A DNA stretch of 64,000 bases from Candidatus Aminicenantota bacterium. Lineage in GTDB: Bacteria > Acidobacteriota > Aminicenantia > Aminicenantales > Saccharicenantaceae. Of the stretch, positions 26,398 through 34,685 are shown piece after piece; the first letter of the stretch is position 1; each line of letters starts with the position of its first letter. The stretch covers positions 124,001 to 188,000 of the forward strand of contig JAGNLW010000006.1 of assembly GCA_017999365.1 (NCBI GenBank), written 5' to 3'. A program made the translations under genes and the position numbers. A model generated the notes under the pieces. The model did not search any database. It saw only the letters and a list, made by a program, of their open reading frames with translations, and had not been told where the DNA came from.

Positions 26398-27656
26398 GCC
26401 GGGACCCTCTCGATCGAGGCGCCCAGGCCGCGGAGCTTGTCCTCGATGCGCTCGTAGCCGCGGTCGAGGTGGTCGATCTCGGTCACCGTCGTCTCGCCCG
26501 CGGCGACCAGGCCGGCCAGGACGAGGGCGGCCGAGGCCCGGAGATCGGTCGCGACGACCTCGGCCCCGGAGAGCGGGGTCTTGCCCTTGACGACGGCCTT
26601 GTCGCCCTGGACCTCGATCGAGGCCCCGAGGCGGACGAGCTCGTTGACGTGCGAGAAGCGGCGGTCGAAGATGGTCTCGGTGATGATGGACGTGCCGGCG
26701 GCCTGGGTCAGAAGGACCATGAACTGGGCCTGCATGTCGGTCGGGAAGCCCGGGTAGGGCGAGGTCGTGATGTCCTGGGGCCGGACCTCGGCCGCGCCGA
26801 CGACGCGCAGGGCGCCCTCGCCGGCCGGCTCGACGGCCGCCCCCGAGGCCCGCAGCCGGTCGACGACGCTGGCGACGTGGGCGGGGACGACGCCGCGGAC
26901 GACGAAGTCGCCGCCCGTCAGGGCGCCGGCCACGAGGAAGGTGCCGGTCTCGATGCGGTCGGGGATGATGGCGTGGTCGGCGCCGCCGAGCTCCTTGACG
27001 CCGCGGACGCGGGCCGTCTCCTCGTCGAGCCACTCGATCTTCGCGCCCATCTTGTTGAGCAGCTCGGCCAGGTCCGCGACCTCGGGCTCCTGGGCGCAGT
27101 TGCGCAGGACCGACTCGCCCTTGGCCAGGGCCGCAGCCATGAGCAGGTTCTCCGTGCCCGTGACGGTCTTCTTCTCGAACGTGATCTCGGCCCCGCGCAG
27201 GCGGCCGGCCTCGGCCCGGATGTAGCCGTGCTCGAGGGAGATCGCGGCGCCGAGCTTCTGCAGGCCGGCGATGTGGAGGTTGACCGGGCGCGAGCCGATG
27301 GCGCAGCCGCCCGGCAGGGCCACGACGGCCTTGCCGAAGCGGGCCGTGAGCGGGCCGAGGACGAGGATCGAGGCGCGCATGGCCCGGACGAGCTCGTAGG
27401 AGGCCTCGTCGGAGCGCAGGCGGGGGACGCGCAGGGCGACGGCGTCGCCGTCGGCCGTGTGGGAGCCGCCGAGGTCGTCGACGAGCGTCATCATGGTCTC
27501 GACGTCCTTGACCCGGGGGACGTTGGTCAGGCGGATCTCCTCGGAGGTCAGGAGGGAGGCGGCGATGGCCGGCAGGGCGGCGTTCTTGGCGCCGCTCATG
27601 CGGACCTCGCCCCGCAGGCGCAGGCCGGGGTCGCCGCGGACGACGAGCTTTTCCAT
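26394..27656 (-). CDS. murA: UDP-N-acetylglucosamine 1-carboxyvinyltransferase
   Basis: First committed step of peptidoglycan synthesis, adding enolpyruvate from PEP to UDP-GlcNAc; target of fosfomycin. The 420 residues include SGAKNAALP near the N-terminus and the active-site loop [14 protein letters not shown] with Cys118, so it is expected to be fosfomycin-sensitive. The start is the ATG at 27656; an in-frame ATG at 27692 has no ribosome binding site. Confidence 0.96.
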   Translation of the reverse strand: MEKLVVRGDPGLRLRGEVRMSGAKNAALPAIAASLLTSEEIRLTNVPRVKDVETMMTLVDDLGGSHTADGDAVALRVPRLRSDEASYELVRAMRASILVLGPLTARFGKAVVALPGGCAIGSRPVNLHIAGLQKLGAAISLEHGYIRAEAGRLRGAEITFEKKTVTGTENLLMAAALAKGESVLRNCAQEPEVADLAELLNKMGAKIEWLDEETARVRGVKELGGADHAIIPDRIETGTFLVAGALTGGDFVVRGVVPAHVASVVDRLRASGAAVEPAGEGALRVVGAAEVRPQDITTSPYPGFPTDMQAQFMVLLTQAAGTSIITETIFDRRFSHVNELVRLGASIEVQGDKAVVKGKTPLSGAEVVATDLRASAALVLAGLVAAGETTVTEIDHLDRGYERIEDKLRGLGASIERVPA

Positions 27657-27698
27657 CGGGCCGATTGTAAAGGAAGGCCCCCGGGAATTCAACCCGTC

Positions 27699-29105
27699 TC
27701 AGACGGCCTCGAGGGCCTGGTCCAAGTCGGCGATGACGTCGTCGGGGTGCTCGGCGCCGACGCACAGGCGGATGAGCTGGGGCGGCACGTCGGCCATCCG
27801 GCGGGCCTCCTCGCCCTGCTGCTGGTGCGTCGAGATGGCCGGGATGGTGGCCACGCTCTTGATGCGGCCGAGGTCGGTGGCCCGGTAGATCATCCGGAAG
27901 CCGTCGAAGACCTTGCGGGCGTTGGCCGGCGGGCCGTCGACCCGGAAGCTCATGAGGTGGCCGTAGCGGTTGACCTCGCCGCCCGGGGCGTCGCCCGAGT
28001 CGACGAGCTTGAGGTACTTCTTGGCCACGGCATGGAGAGGATGGCCCGGCAGGCCGAGGAAGTCGACCTGGTAGACCTTGGGGTGCTTCTGGAGCCACTC
28101 GGCGACCTTCTGGCAGTTCTGGCTGACGAGGTCCATCTTCGAGCGCAGGGTCCGCAGGTCGTTGAGGGCGAACAGGGCGTTGACGGGCGCCGCGGCCGGG
28201 CCGTTGTCCCGGTAGGGCAGGAACTTGACGTACTCGGCGTAGCTCTCCTTGAACAGGGGGTGGTCGTTCGCGACCTTGGTCGTGATGGGCTTGCGGCTGA
28301 TGAGCGCGCCGCCGATGGCGAAGCCGCCCGAGGTGATGGACTTGGTCAGGGAGTGGACGACGATGTCGGCGCCGTGGGCGATCGGCCGCATCAGGGCCGG
28401 CGTGGCGCAGGTGGCGTCGACGATGACGGGGATGCCGAAGGAGTGGGCCAGGTCGGCCAGGGCCTTGACGTCGGTGAACGACTGCTGGGGGTTGGAGGGC
28501 ATCTCCATGTAGAGGAAGCGGGTGTCCTCGTCGATCCTGGCCTTCCATTCCTGGATGTCCCAGGGGTGGAGGACCCAGCGGCACTCGACGCCGCGGTCCT
28601 TCATCTTGCGCAGGGAGAACTGCTGGAAGGTGCCGCCGTAGACCTGGACGCAGGAGACGAAGTTGATGCGCTCCGGGCCGTCCTTCTGCTTGACGAGCAG
28701 GGGGTCGGTGGCGGCCATGATGGCGCCCATGCCCGAGGCCGTGACGCAGCAGGAGGTGTCGCAGCCGGCCCCGTAGCCCTCGAGCAGGGCCAGGACCCAC
28801 TCGAGGTAGTAGGTCGTCGGGTTGGCGATGCGGGTGTAGCACCAGGTCGGGACGAGGTAGGCCAGGGCGGCCTCGAGCTCGTCCGAGTCGGCGTAGGCCT
28901 GGGAGGTCGAGAGGTAGAGGGGCTCGATGACGGCCCCCTGGTTGCGGTTGAGCGCCTCCTCGACGGTGTAGAGGCCGTGGACGGCGATGGTGTCGAACTT
29001 CATCGTCCTCATGCGGGCCAGGGCGGCCTCGCGGGCGGCGATGAGTTTCTGGGCCTCCTCGACGTACTTCATGACGCCGGGCGAATAGGTCGGGACGGAG
29101 CTCAT
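27699..29105 (-). CDS. Cys/Met-metabolism PLP enzyme (MetY/O-acetylhomoserine sulfhydrylase type)
   Basis: The 468-residue protein belongs to the fold-type I Cys/Met family: TSCCVTASGMGAI, the VDATCATPALMRP segment and the PLP lysine K255 in HSLTKSITSGG. The family includes O-acetylhomoserine sulfhydrylase, cystathionine synthases and methionine gamma-lyase; the length and motif form favour a MetY-like enzyme but substrate is not proven. The ATG at 29105 has GGAGG at ideal spacing; the longer frame to 29231 lies over the promoter. It is divergent from thrC, so both may serve homoserine metabolism. Confidence 0.85.
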   Translation of the reverse strand: MSSVPTYSPGVMKYVEEAQKLIAAREAALARMRTMKFDTIAVHGLYTVEEALNRNQGAVIEPLYLSTSQAYADSDELEAALAYLVPTWCYTRIANPTTYYLEWVLALLEGYGAGCDTSCCVTASGMGAIMAATDPLLVKQKDGPERINFVSCVQVYGGTFQQFSLRKMKDRGVECRWVLHPWDIQEWKARIDEDTRFLYMEMPSNPQQSFTDVKALADLAHSFGIPVIVDATCATPALMRPIAHGADIVVHSLTKSITSGGFAIGGALISRKPITTKVANDHPLFKESYAEYVKFLPYRDNGPAAAPVNALFALNDLRTLRSKMDLVSQNCQKVAEWLQKHPKVYQVDFLGLPGHPLHAVAKKYLKLVDSGDAPGGEVNRYGHLMSFRVDGPPANARKVFDGFRMIYRATDLGRIKSVATIPAISTHQQQGEEARRMADVPPQLIRLCVGAEHPDDVIADLDQALEAV

Positions 29106-29202
29106 GATACCTCCAGTGGGGATGGACGGATAGAGGGCGGGTCTGACGGACGCGCGGTCGTTGCTGAAGCGAAAGGCATGATACAGTCGGAACTGCTCCC
29201 CA

Positions 29203-29231
29203 AGCATATAAAAAAAGGGCAGGCGAGTCAA
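29203..29231 (-). promoter_or_regulatory. Promoter of the MetY-type gene
   Basis: Minus strand TTGACT (29231-29226), 17 nt, TATGCT (29208-29203), with about 90 nt of leader. I do not recognise a SAM riboswitch in that leader. Confidence 0.6.
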
Positions 29232-29247
29232 CCGGGGGGCGGGTTCC

Positions 29248-29277
29248 TTGACAGGCCGGGCGGCGGGTGGCTATAGT
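29248..29277 (+). promoter_or_regulatory. Promoter of thrC-apgM
   Basis: TTGACA (29248-29253), 18 nt, TATAGT (29272-29277), 24 nt before the thrC start. Confidence 0.75.
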
Positions 29278-29301
29278 GCCGGCGGAGGAAGGGAGACGAG
29301 C

Positions 29302-30840
29302 ATGCGCTACCTGAGCACGCGCGGCGGGGCGCCGGCGGCCCCGGCCGCCGAGGCCATCCTGAGGGGCATCGCCCCGGACGGGGGGCTCTACGTCCCCGAG
29401 AGCGTGCCGAAGGCCCCGGCCGGAGGGGTGGCGGGCGGGCCGGGGACGGGAGGCGCGGGGGGCCCGGGAGCGGCCTTCCGCGGGACCTCGCTCGAGGTGC
29501 TGACGCCCTTCCTGACGGACTTCCCGGGGCCGGTCCTGGCGGACGCCGTGGCCCGGGCCTACAACGCGGAGACCTTCGACCATCCCGAGATCGTTTCGCT
29601 GAAGTCGCTCGACGCCCGGCGGCACGTCCTCGAGCTCTGGCACGGTCCGACGGCCGCCTTCAAGGACGTGGCCCTGCAGATCATGCCCTTCTTCATCGCC
29701 GCGGCCAAGGCGGTCCGGGACGACCGCACCCACACCCTCATCCTGGTGGCCACCTCGGGCGACACGGGCAAGGCGGCCCTGGAGGGCTTCCGGGACCGGC
29801 CGGGCGTGTCCCTCGTGGTGTTCTACCCGTACGGCGGGGTCAGCGAGATCCAGCGCCTGCAGATGGCCACGACCGAGGGCGCCAACACCCGGGTCGTGGC
29901 CGTGCGCGGCAACTTCGACGACTGCCAGACCGGCGTCAAGGCCCTGTTCAACGACGCGGCGCTGAGGGAGCGGCTGGCCGCCAAGGGCATCGTCTTCTCG
30001 TCGGCCAACTCCATCAACTGGGGCCGGCTCTGCCCGCAGATCGCCTACTACGTCCACGCCTACCGGGCGCTCGTCGGGCGCGGCGCGGTGGCGGCGGGCG
30101 GCGAGGTCGACCTGTGCGTGCCGACCGGCAACTTCGGCAACTTCCTGGCCGGCTGGTACGCCCGGGCCATGGGCCTGCCGGTGCGGCGGCTGGTCTGCGC
30201 CTCGAACAGGAACAACATCCTGACCGACTTCTTCCGGACCGGCGTCTACGACCTGCGGCGCGCGTTCCATCGGACCTCGTCGCCGTCCATGGACATCCTC
30301 ATCTCGTCCAACCTCGAGCGCTTCCTGTTCCACGCGGCGGGCGGGGACGGGGCGGCGGCGGGAGCGGGAGCGGTGCGGGGCTGGTTCGACGAGCTGCGGC
30401 GGACGGAGCGGTTTGCCGTGGGGGAGGCGCTGCGGGCGGCGATGGCGGAGGTCGTGACGCCGGGCTGGGTCGACGAGGAGCGGGTCTTCGCGACCATCCG
30501 CCGCGTCTTCCGCGAGACGGGCTACCTCGTCGACACGCACACGGCCGTCGCGCTGGCGGTCTGCGAGGACCAGACGGCCGCGGGCGGCGAACTGGGGCCG
30601 GACGGCCCGCCCGTGATCGTGGCGTCGACGGCCTCGCCCTACAAGTTCTCGGGCGATGTGCTGGCGGCCATCACGGGAGAGCGGCCGGCCGACGAGTTCG
30701 CGGCCATCGAGCGGCTGCGCGAGGTCTCGGGCGTCCCCCTGCACCGGGCCGTGCGCGGCCTGCGGGAGAAGCCGGAGCGCCATGCCCGGGTGGCGGACAT
30801 CGCCGGGATGAGGGACGTCGTCGAGGAGATGCTCGTATGA
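29302..30840 (+). CDS. thrC: Threonine synthase
   Basis: Converts O-phosphohomoserine to threonine. The 512 residues begin MRYLSTRGG, carry the PLP lysine K121 in GPTAAFKD, TSGDTGKAALEGF, and the family segments SSANSINWGRLCPQIAYY and PTGNFGNFLAGWYA. Two Gly/Ala-rich insertions (about 38-57 and 350-360) are unusual but do not touch the core. The ATG at 29302 follows GGAAGGGAGA. The stop overlaps the next start (ATGA). Confidence 0.95.
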   Translation: MRYLSTRGGAPAAPAAEAILRGIAPDGGLYVPESVPKAPAGGVAGGPGTGGAGGPGAAFRGTSLEVLTPFLTDFPGPVLADAVARAYNAETFDHPEIVSLKSLDARRHVLELWHGPTAAFKDVALQIMPFFIAAAKAVRDDRTHTLILVATSGDTGKAALEGFRDRPGVSLVVFYPYGGVSEIQRLQMATTEGANTRVVAVRGNFDDCQTGVKALFNDAALRERLAAKGIVFSSANSINWGRLCPQIAYYVHAYRALVGRGAVAAGGEVDLCVPTGNFGNFLAGWYARAMGLPVRRLVCASNRNNILTDFFRTGVYDLRRAFHRTSSPSMDILISSNLERFLFHAAGGDGAAAGAGAVRGWFDELRRTERFAVGEALRAAMAEVVTPGWVDEERVFATIRRVFRETGYLVDTHTAVALAVCEDQTAAGGELGPDGPPVIVASTASPYKFSGDVLAAITGERPADEFAAIERLREVSGVPLHRAVRGLREKPERHARVADIAGMRDVVEEMLV

Positions 30841-32012
30841 AGTACGCGTTCCTGGTTGGCGACGGCATGGCCGACCGGCCGGTCGCGGAGCTGGGCGGGC
30901 GGACGCCGCTCGAGGCCGCGGCCACGCCGAACATGGACGAGGTCGTGGCGAAGGGGCGGTTGGGGCGGGTCCGGACCGTGCCCGAGGGCCTGCCGCCGGG
31001 CAGCGACGTGGCCAACATGTCGCTCCTCGGCTACGACGCGGTGGCCCACTTCCAGGGGCGCGGGCCGATCGAGGCGGCCAGCCTGGGCGTGGCCCTGGCG
31101 CCGAACGAGACGGCTTTCCGCTGCAACCTGGTCACGCTCGAGGGCGGGCTGATGGCCGACTACTCGGCCGGCCACATCGGGACGGAGGAGGCGCGGCTCC
31201 TCGTCCTGGACCTCGAGGCGGCGCTGGGCCGGCCGGGCGTGCGATTCCATCCCGGCGTGAGCTACCGGCACCTGACGGTCATGGCGGACTTCCCGGACGG
31301 GCTCGACTGCACCCCGCCGCACGACATCTCGGGGCGACCGTGGGAGCCTCATCTGCCGCGGGGGGCGGGCCGGGAGGCCGTGATCGAGCTCATGGAGGGG
31401 GCCAGGCGCGTCCTGGCGGGGCATCCGGTCAACGCGCGGCGAGCGGCGGCCGGGAAGAAGCCGGCGACCGACATCTGGCTCTGGGGCCAGGGACGGGCGC
31501 TGACGCTGGCCACGCTGAAGGAGCGCTACGGACTGACCGGCTCGGTCATCTCGGCGGTCGACCTCGTGCGCGGCCTGGGCGTCCTGGCCGGTCTCGAGGT
31601 CCGGTTGGTCGAAGGCGCCACGGGCTACCTGGGCACGAACTACGCCGGCAAGGTCGCGGCGGCCAAGGCGGCGCTCGAGACGGGGGATTTCGTCTACCTC
31701 CACGTCGAGGCGCCCGACGAGATGGGGCACGAGGGCCGGGCCGACAGGAAGGTCCAGGCCATCGAGGAGTTCGACCGTTTCGTCGTCGGCGAGATGCTGC
31801 GGTGGGCCGAGGCGCGCGGCGACGTCCGGGTCGTCGTGGCCACCGACCATGAGACGCCGGTGGCCATCAAGACGCACGCCGCGGGGCCCGTGCCCTACGC
31901 CGTGTGCGGGCCGGGGATCGCGGCGGGCGCGGCCAAGGCGTTCAGCGAGTCGGCCGCGGCGGGCCTGCCCGTCGAGTCCCCCGCCGCCGCCTTCGACCGC
32001 CTCATCCGTTAA
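30837..32012 (+). CDS. aPGM-type metalloenzyme (phosphoglycerate mutase / proposed homoserine kinase)
   Basis: The 391-residue protein is an archaeal-type cofactor-independent phosphoglycerate mutase homologue: metal and Ser site in LVGDGMADRP, MSLLGYD, HVEAPDEMGHEG and VVATDHETPVAIKTHA. Bacterial members coded next to threonine genes and lacking ThrB are described as proposed homoserine kinase (TIGR02535/COG3635). Here the ATG overlaps the thrC stop, so making phosphohomoserine for ThrC is a plausible role; glycolytic mutase activity is the alternative. Confidence 0.85.
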   Translation: MKYAFLVGDGMADRPVAELGGRTPLEAAATPNMDEVVAKGRLGRVRTVPEGLPPGSDVANMSLLGYDAVAHFQGRGPIEAASLGVALAPNETAFRCNLVTLEGGLMADYSAGHIGTEEARLLVLDLEAALGRPGVRFHPGVSYRHLTVMADFPDGLDCTPPHDISGRPWEPHLPRGAGREAVIELMEGARRVLAGHPVNARRAAAGKKPATDIWLWGQGRALTLATLKERYGLTGSVISAVDLVRGLGVLAGLEVRLVEGATGYLGTNYAGKVAAAKAALETGDFVYLHVEAPDEMGHEGRADRKVQAIEEFDRFVVGEMLRWAEARGDVRVVVATDHETPVAIKTHAAGPVPYAVCGPGIAAGAAKAFSESAAAGLPVESPAAAFDRLIR

Positions 32013-32016
32013 AGAC

Positions 32017-32072
32017 GGTACCTGGTCTTTACAAACATCGTTTTCCCCCTGGGCGTGTAAAGACCTGGCACC
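32017..32072. repeat. Palindrome family B, copy 1
   Basis: 56 nt: GGTACCTGGTCTTTACA ... TGTAAAGACCTGGCACC, with an inner C-rich TTTTCCCCCTGGG loop. It lies 4 nt after the apgM-type gene. Confidence 0.85.
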
Positions 32073-32083
32073 ATTCTTAAGCT

Positions 32084-32139
32084 GGTACCTGGCATTCACA
32101 AACCTCAGTTTTCCCCTGGAGATGTGAAGGCCTGGCACC
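32084..32139. repeat. Palindrome family B, copy 2
   Basis: 56 nt: GGTACCTGGCATTCACA ... TGTGAAGGCCTGGCACC, same orientation as copy 1 and 67 nt downstream start to start. A half copy of family A (GGGTATTGTGTCCCC) follows at 32166-32180. Confidence 0.85.
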
Positions 32140-32219
32140 GTTCTTGGCCGTCGAAATAGGTGAATGGGTATTGTGTCCCCGTTTTTTTGGTGCGACAATC
32201 CCCTCTTCGAGGAGGTCCG

Positions 32220-33101
32220 ATGAAAAGATCCCTGACCGTGCTGCTCGCCGTTCTTCTTGCCGCGGCGCTCGCCTTCGCGGGCGGACAGGCGCCGGCCAAG
32301 AAGCTCAAGGTCTTCATCTCCGTCGACATGGAGGGCGTCGCCGGGCTCATCCATTGGGACGAGACGTCCGAGGGCGGGGCCGACTACGGGCTCTTCCGCC
32401 GGCTCATGACCGAGGAGGCCAACGCGGCCGTCGCCGGGGCGCTCGACGCCGGCGCGAGCGAGATCGTCGTCCGCGACGCCCACGGCAGCGCCCGGAACAT
32501 CCTGCCCGACCTGCTCCGTCCCGAAGCCCGGCTCATCCGCGAGTGGAACAGTCCGCTGAGCATGATGGAGGGCATCGACAAGACATTCGACGCCGTCGTC
32601 TTCGTCGGCAACCACGCCCGGGCCGGCACGCCGAACGCGGTCCTCAAACACACCATGAGCCTGTCGCTCTTCGACGTCATCCTCAACGGCGTGCGCCTGC
32701 CCGAGGCCGCCTGGAACGCGGCCATCGCCGGCTATTTCGACGTTCCCGTCGTCTTCCTGTCAGGCGATTCGGCCGTCTGCAAGCAGATCCAGGAGATCAT
32801 CGGCCCCATCGAGACCGCCGCGGTCAAGGACGCCATGGGCCCCGCGGCCTCGATGCTCCACCCGTCGAAAGCGCAGGACATGATCCGCAAGGGCGTAACC
32901 GCGGCCCTGCGTAACCTGAAGGCCTACAAACCGTACAAGCCGAGCGCCCCCTACAAGCTCGAGATCGTCTTTACTGACGAGAACCTGGCCCGCCGGGCCT
33001 CCTACGTCCCGGGCGCGGACCGGACGGGCGAGCGGTCGGTCGCCTTCACGGCCGCGGACTTCATGGACATCGTCAAGGTCTTCCGCTTAGCCCGTCTCTG
33101 A
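32220..33101 (+). CDS. Exported M55 (DppA-type) D-aminopeptidase
   Basis: The 293-residue product has a signal peptide (KRSLTVLLAVLLAAALAFA) and the M55 zinc-binding pattern: VDMEG (D36, E38), RDAHG (D86, H88) and GNHARAG (H132). DppA enzymes are decameric zinc aminopeptidases releasing D-amino acids from small peptides, possibly from peptidoglycan. The ATG at 32220 has GGAGG 5 nt away; an in-frame ATG at 32160 lies in repeat sequence. It is bracketed by family B palindromes in opposite orientations. Confidence 0.93.
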   Translation: MKRSLTVLLAVLLAAALAFAGGQAPAKKLKVFISVDMEGVAGLIHWDETSEGGADYGLFRRLMTEEANAAVAGALDAGASEIVVRDAHGSARNILPDLLRPEARLIREWNSPLSMMEGIDKTFDAVVFVGNHARAGTPNAVLKHTMSLSLFDVILNGVRLPEAAWNAAIAGYFDVPVVFLSGDSAVCKQIQEIIGPIETAAVKDAMGPAASMLHPSKAQDMIRKGVTAALRNLKAYKPYKPSAPYKLEIVFTDENLARRASYVPGADRTGERSVAFTAADFMDIVKVFRLARL

Positions 33102-33112
33102 GGGCCCGAACG

Positions 33113-33168
33113 GGTGCCAGGCCTTCACATCCCCAGGGGAAAACCGGGATGTGTGAATGCCAGGTACC
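33113..33168. repeat. Palindrome family B, copy 3 (inverted)
   Basis: 56 nt, the reverse complement form of copy 2 (GGTGCCAGGCCTTCACA ... TGTGAATGCCAGGTACC). It starts 11 nt after the M55 gene. Confidence 0.85.
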
Positions 33169-33184
33169 GTCTGGATAAAAAAAA

Positions 33185-33210
33185 GGCCGCCGTCCCGGAG
33201 GACGGCGGCC
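33185..33210 (-). terminator. Intrinsic terminator of the citrate synthase gene
   Basis: GGCCGCCGTCC/GGACGGCGGCC stem (33185-33195, 33200-33210) with a 4-nt loop, followed on the minus strand by eight T. Confidence 0.88.
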
Positions 33211-33235
33211 CTGAAGATCTCGCTCTTCGCCGCGC

Positions 33236-34570
33236 TTACTTGGCGGCCGGGGCAGAGGCCTGCTGCTCCTTGATGAAGTTCTCCAGCCACTCGGTCGTGA
33301 CGGACTTGGGCCGCTCGATCGGCAATCCGAGGGCGCGGTCCCAGACGAGCTGGGCCAGGACGCCCAGGGCGCGCGACACGCCGAAGAAGACCGTGTAGAA
33401 GTCGAACTGGCTGGCGCCGTAGTAGTACAGCAGGACGCCGGAGTGGGCGTCGACGTTCGGCCACGGGTTCTTGGTCTTGCCGTGCTTGGTCAGGACGTCG
33501 GGCGCGACCTCGTAGATGAGGCTGACGATCTTGAACAGGTCGTAGTCCGGCAGGTGCTTGAGAGCGAACTCGCGCTGGGCGACGTAGCGGGGGTCGGTCT
33601 TGCGCAGGACGGCGTGGCCGTAGCCCGGGATGACCCGTCCGCCGTTCAGCGTGTCCCACATGAACTTTTCCATCTGCTCCTTGGTCGGGACGACGCCGCC
33701 GAACTCCTTCATGAGGTCCATGATCCAGGCCAGCACTTCCTGGTTGGCCAGGCCGTGCAGCGGGCCGGCCAGGCCGTCCATGCCCGCCGACAGGGAGTAG
33801 TAGGCGTCCGACAGGGCCGAGCCGACGAGGTGGGTCGTGTGGGCCGACACGTTGCCGCCCTCGTGATCGCTGTGGATGCACAGGTAGAGCCGCATGAGCT
33901 CTTTGAAGGCGGGGTCGTTGCTGACGCCCAGCATGTGGGCCAGGTTGGCGCCCCAGTCGAGCTTCGGATCGGGGGCGATGTGCTTGCCGTCGAAGTAGGT
34001 CCGGCGGAAGATGTAGGCCGCGATGTTCGGGAGCTTGGCGATGAGGTTCATCACGTCCTCGAACATGGCGTCCCAGTACTGGGTCTTGGGCATCTTCTCT
34101 TTGTAGCGGCGGGCGAACTCGGACTCCCGCTGGAGCTGCAGGATGGCCAGCGAGAACTGGGTCATCGGGTGCGTGTCCTTGGGGACGGCGTTCAGGACGT
34201 CGATGAGGTACTGGGGCAGGACGCTCCGCGACCGCCACTCCTCGGTGATCGCGACGCAGTCCTCGTAGGTCGGGACCTCGCCGAGCAGGAGGAGGTAGAA
34301 AATGCCCTCGGGCAGGGGCTCGGTGCCGCCGGGCGCCTTGGGCAGCTTCTCGCGCAGCTCGGGGATGGAGTAGCCGCGGAAGCGGATGCCCTCGAACTTG
34401 TCGAGCAGCGAGACGTCCCAGAGCATCGAGATGATGTCGCGGGCGCCGCCGACGACCTGGCCGACGTCGACCTTCGACACGGGGACCGTGGCGTGGTCCT
34501 TGGCCAGGGCCTTGACCCGGGCCTGCATCGGGCCGACCTTCAGGTAGAATTTCTCTTTCAATGTCGACAT
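33236..34570 (-). CDS. gltA: Citrate synthase (eukaryotic-like type)
   Basis: Condenses acetyl-CoA and oxaloacetate, entry step of the TCA cycle. The 444-residue protein carries catalytic residues in LHGLANQEV (His), GYGHAVLR (His) and NVDAHSGV (Asp). The sequence form (RDIISMLWDVSLLDKFEGIRFRGYSIPE) resembles the mitochondrial-type citrate synthases rather than the hexameric NADH-inhibited E. coli type. Start ATG at 34570 with AGGAGG upstream. Single-gene unit with promoter and terminator. Confidence 0.94.
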   Translation of the reverse strand: MSTLKEKFYLKVGPMQARVKALAKDHATVPVSKVDVGQVVGGARDIISMLWDVSLLDKFEGIRFRGYSIPELREKLPKAPGGTEPLPEGIFYLLLLGEVPTYEDCVAITEEWRSRSVLPQYLIDVLNAVPKDTHPMTQFSLAILQLQRESEFARRYKEKMPKTQYWDAMFEDVMNLIAKLPNIAAYIFRRTYFDGKHIAPDPKLDWGANLAHMLGVSNDPAFKELMRLYLCIHSDHEGGNVSAHTTHLVGSALSDAYYSLSAGMDGLAGPLHGLANQEVLAWIMDLMKEFGGVVPTKEQMEKFMWDTLNGGRVIPGYGHAVLRKTDPRYVAQREFALKHLPDYDLFKIVSLIYEVAPDVLTKHGKTKNPWPNVDAHSGVLLYYYGASQFDFYTVFFGVSRALGVLAQLVWDRALGLPIERPKSVTTEWLENFIKEQQASAPAAK

Positions 34571-34630
34571 TCCTATAAGACCTCCTGTTAGATGTATTTG
34601 AAGGGTGGATGCCACCCCACAAGGGGCCAC

Positions 34631-34659
34631 ATGATAACATGCGCCCCTGGGGGTGTCAA
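34631..34659 (-). promoter_or_regulatory. Promoter of citrate synthase
   Basis: Minus strand TTGACA (34659-34654), 17 nt, TATCAT (34636-34631). Confidence 0.8.
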
Positions 34660-34685
34660 TCGGAAAATGGACCGGTCCAATCGCC

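Noticed and set aside
29106..29202. Possible SAM riboswitch before the MetY-type gene
   Set aside because: The leader is about 90 nt and I could not find the conserved core or stems of known SAM riboswitch classes.
26038..30783. A 1581-codon minus-strand open frame
   Set aside because: Only its last 119 codons (HIT protein) are real. The rest is antisense or out-of-frame to murA, the MetY-type gene and thrC, and has the Arg/Gly/Pro-rich composition of GC-rich shadow frames.
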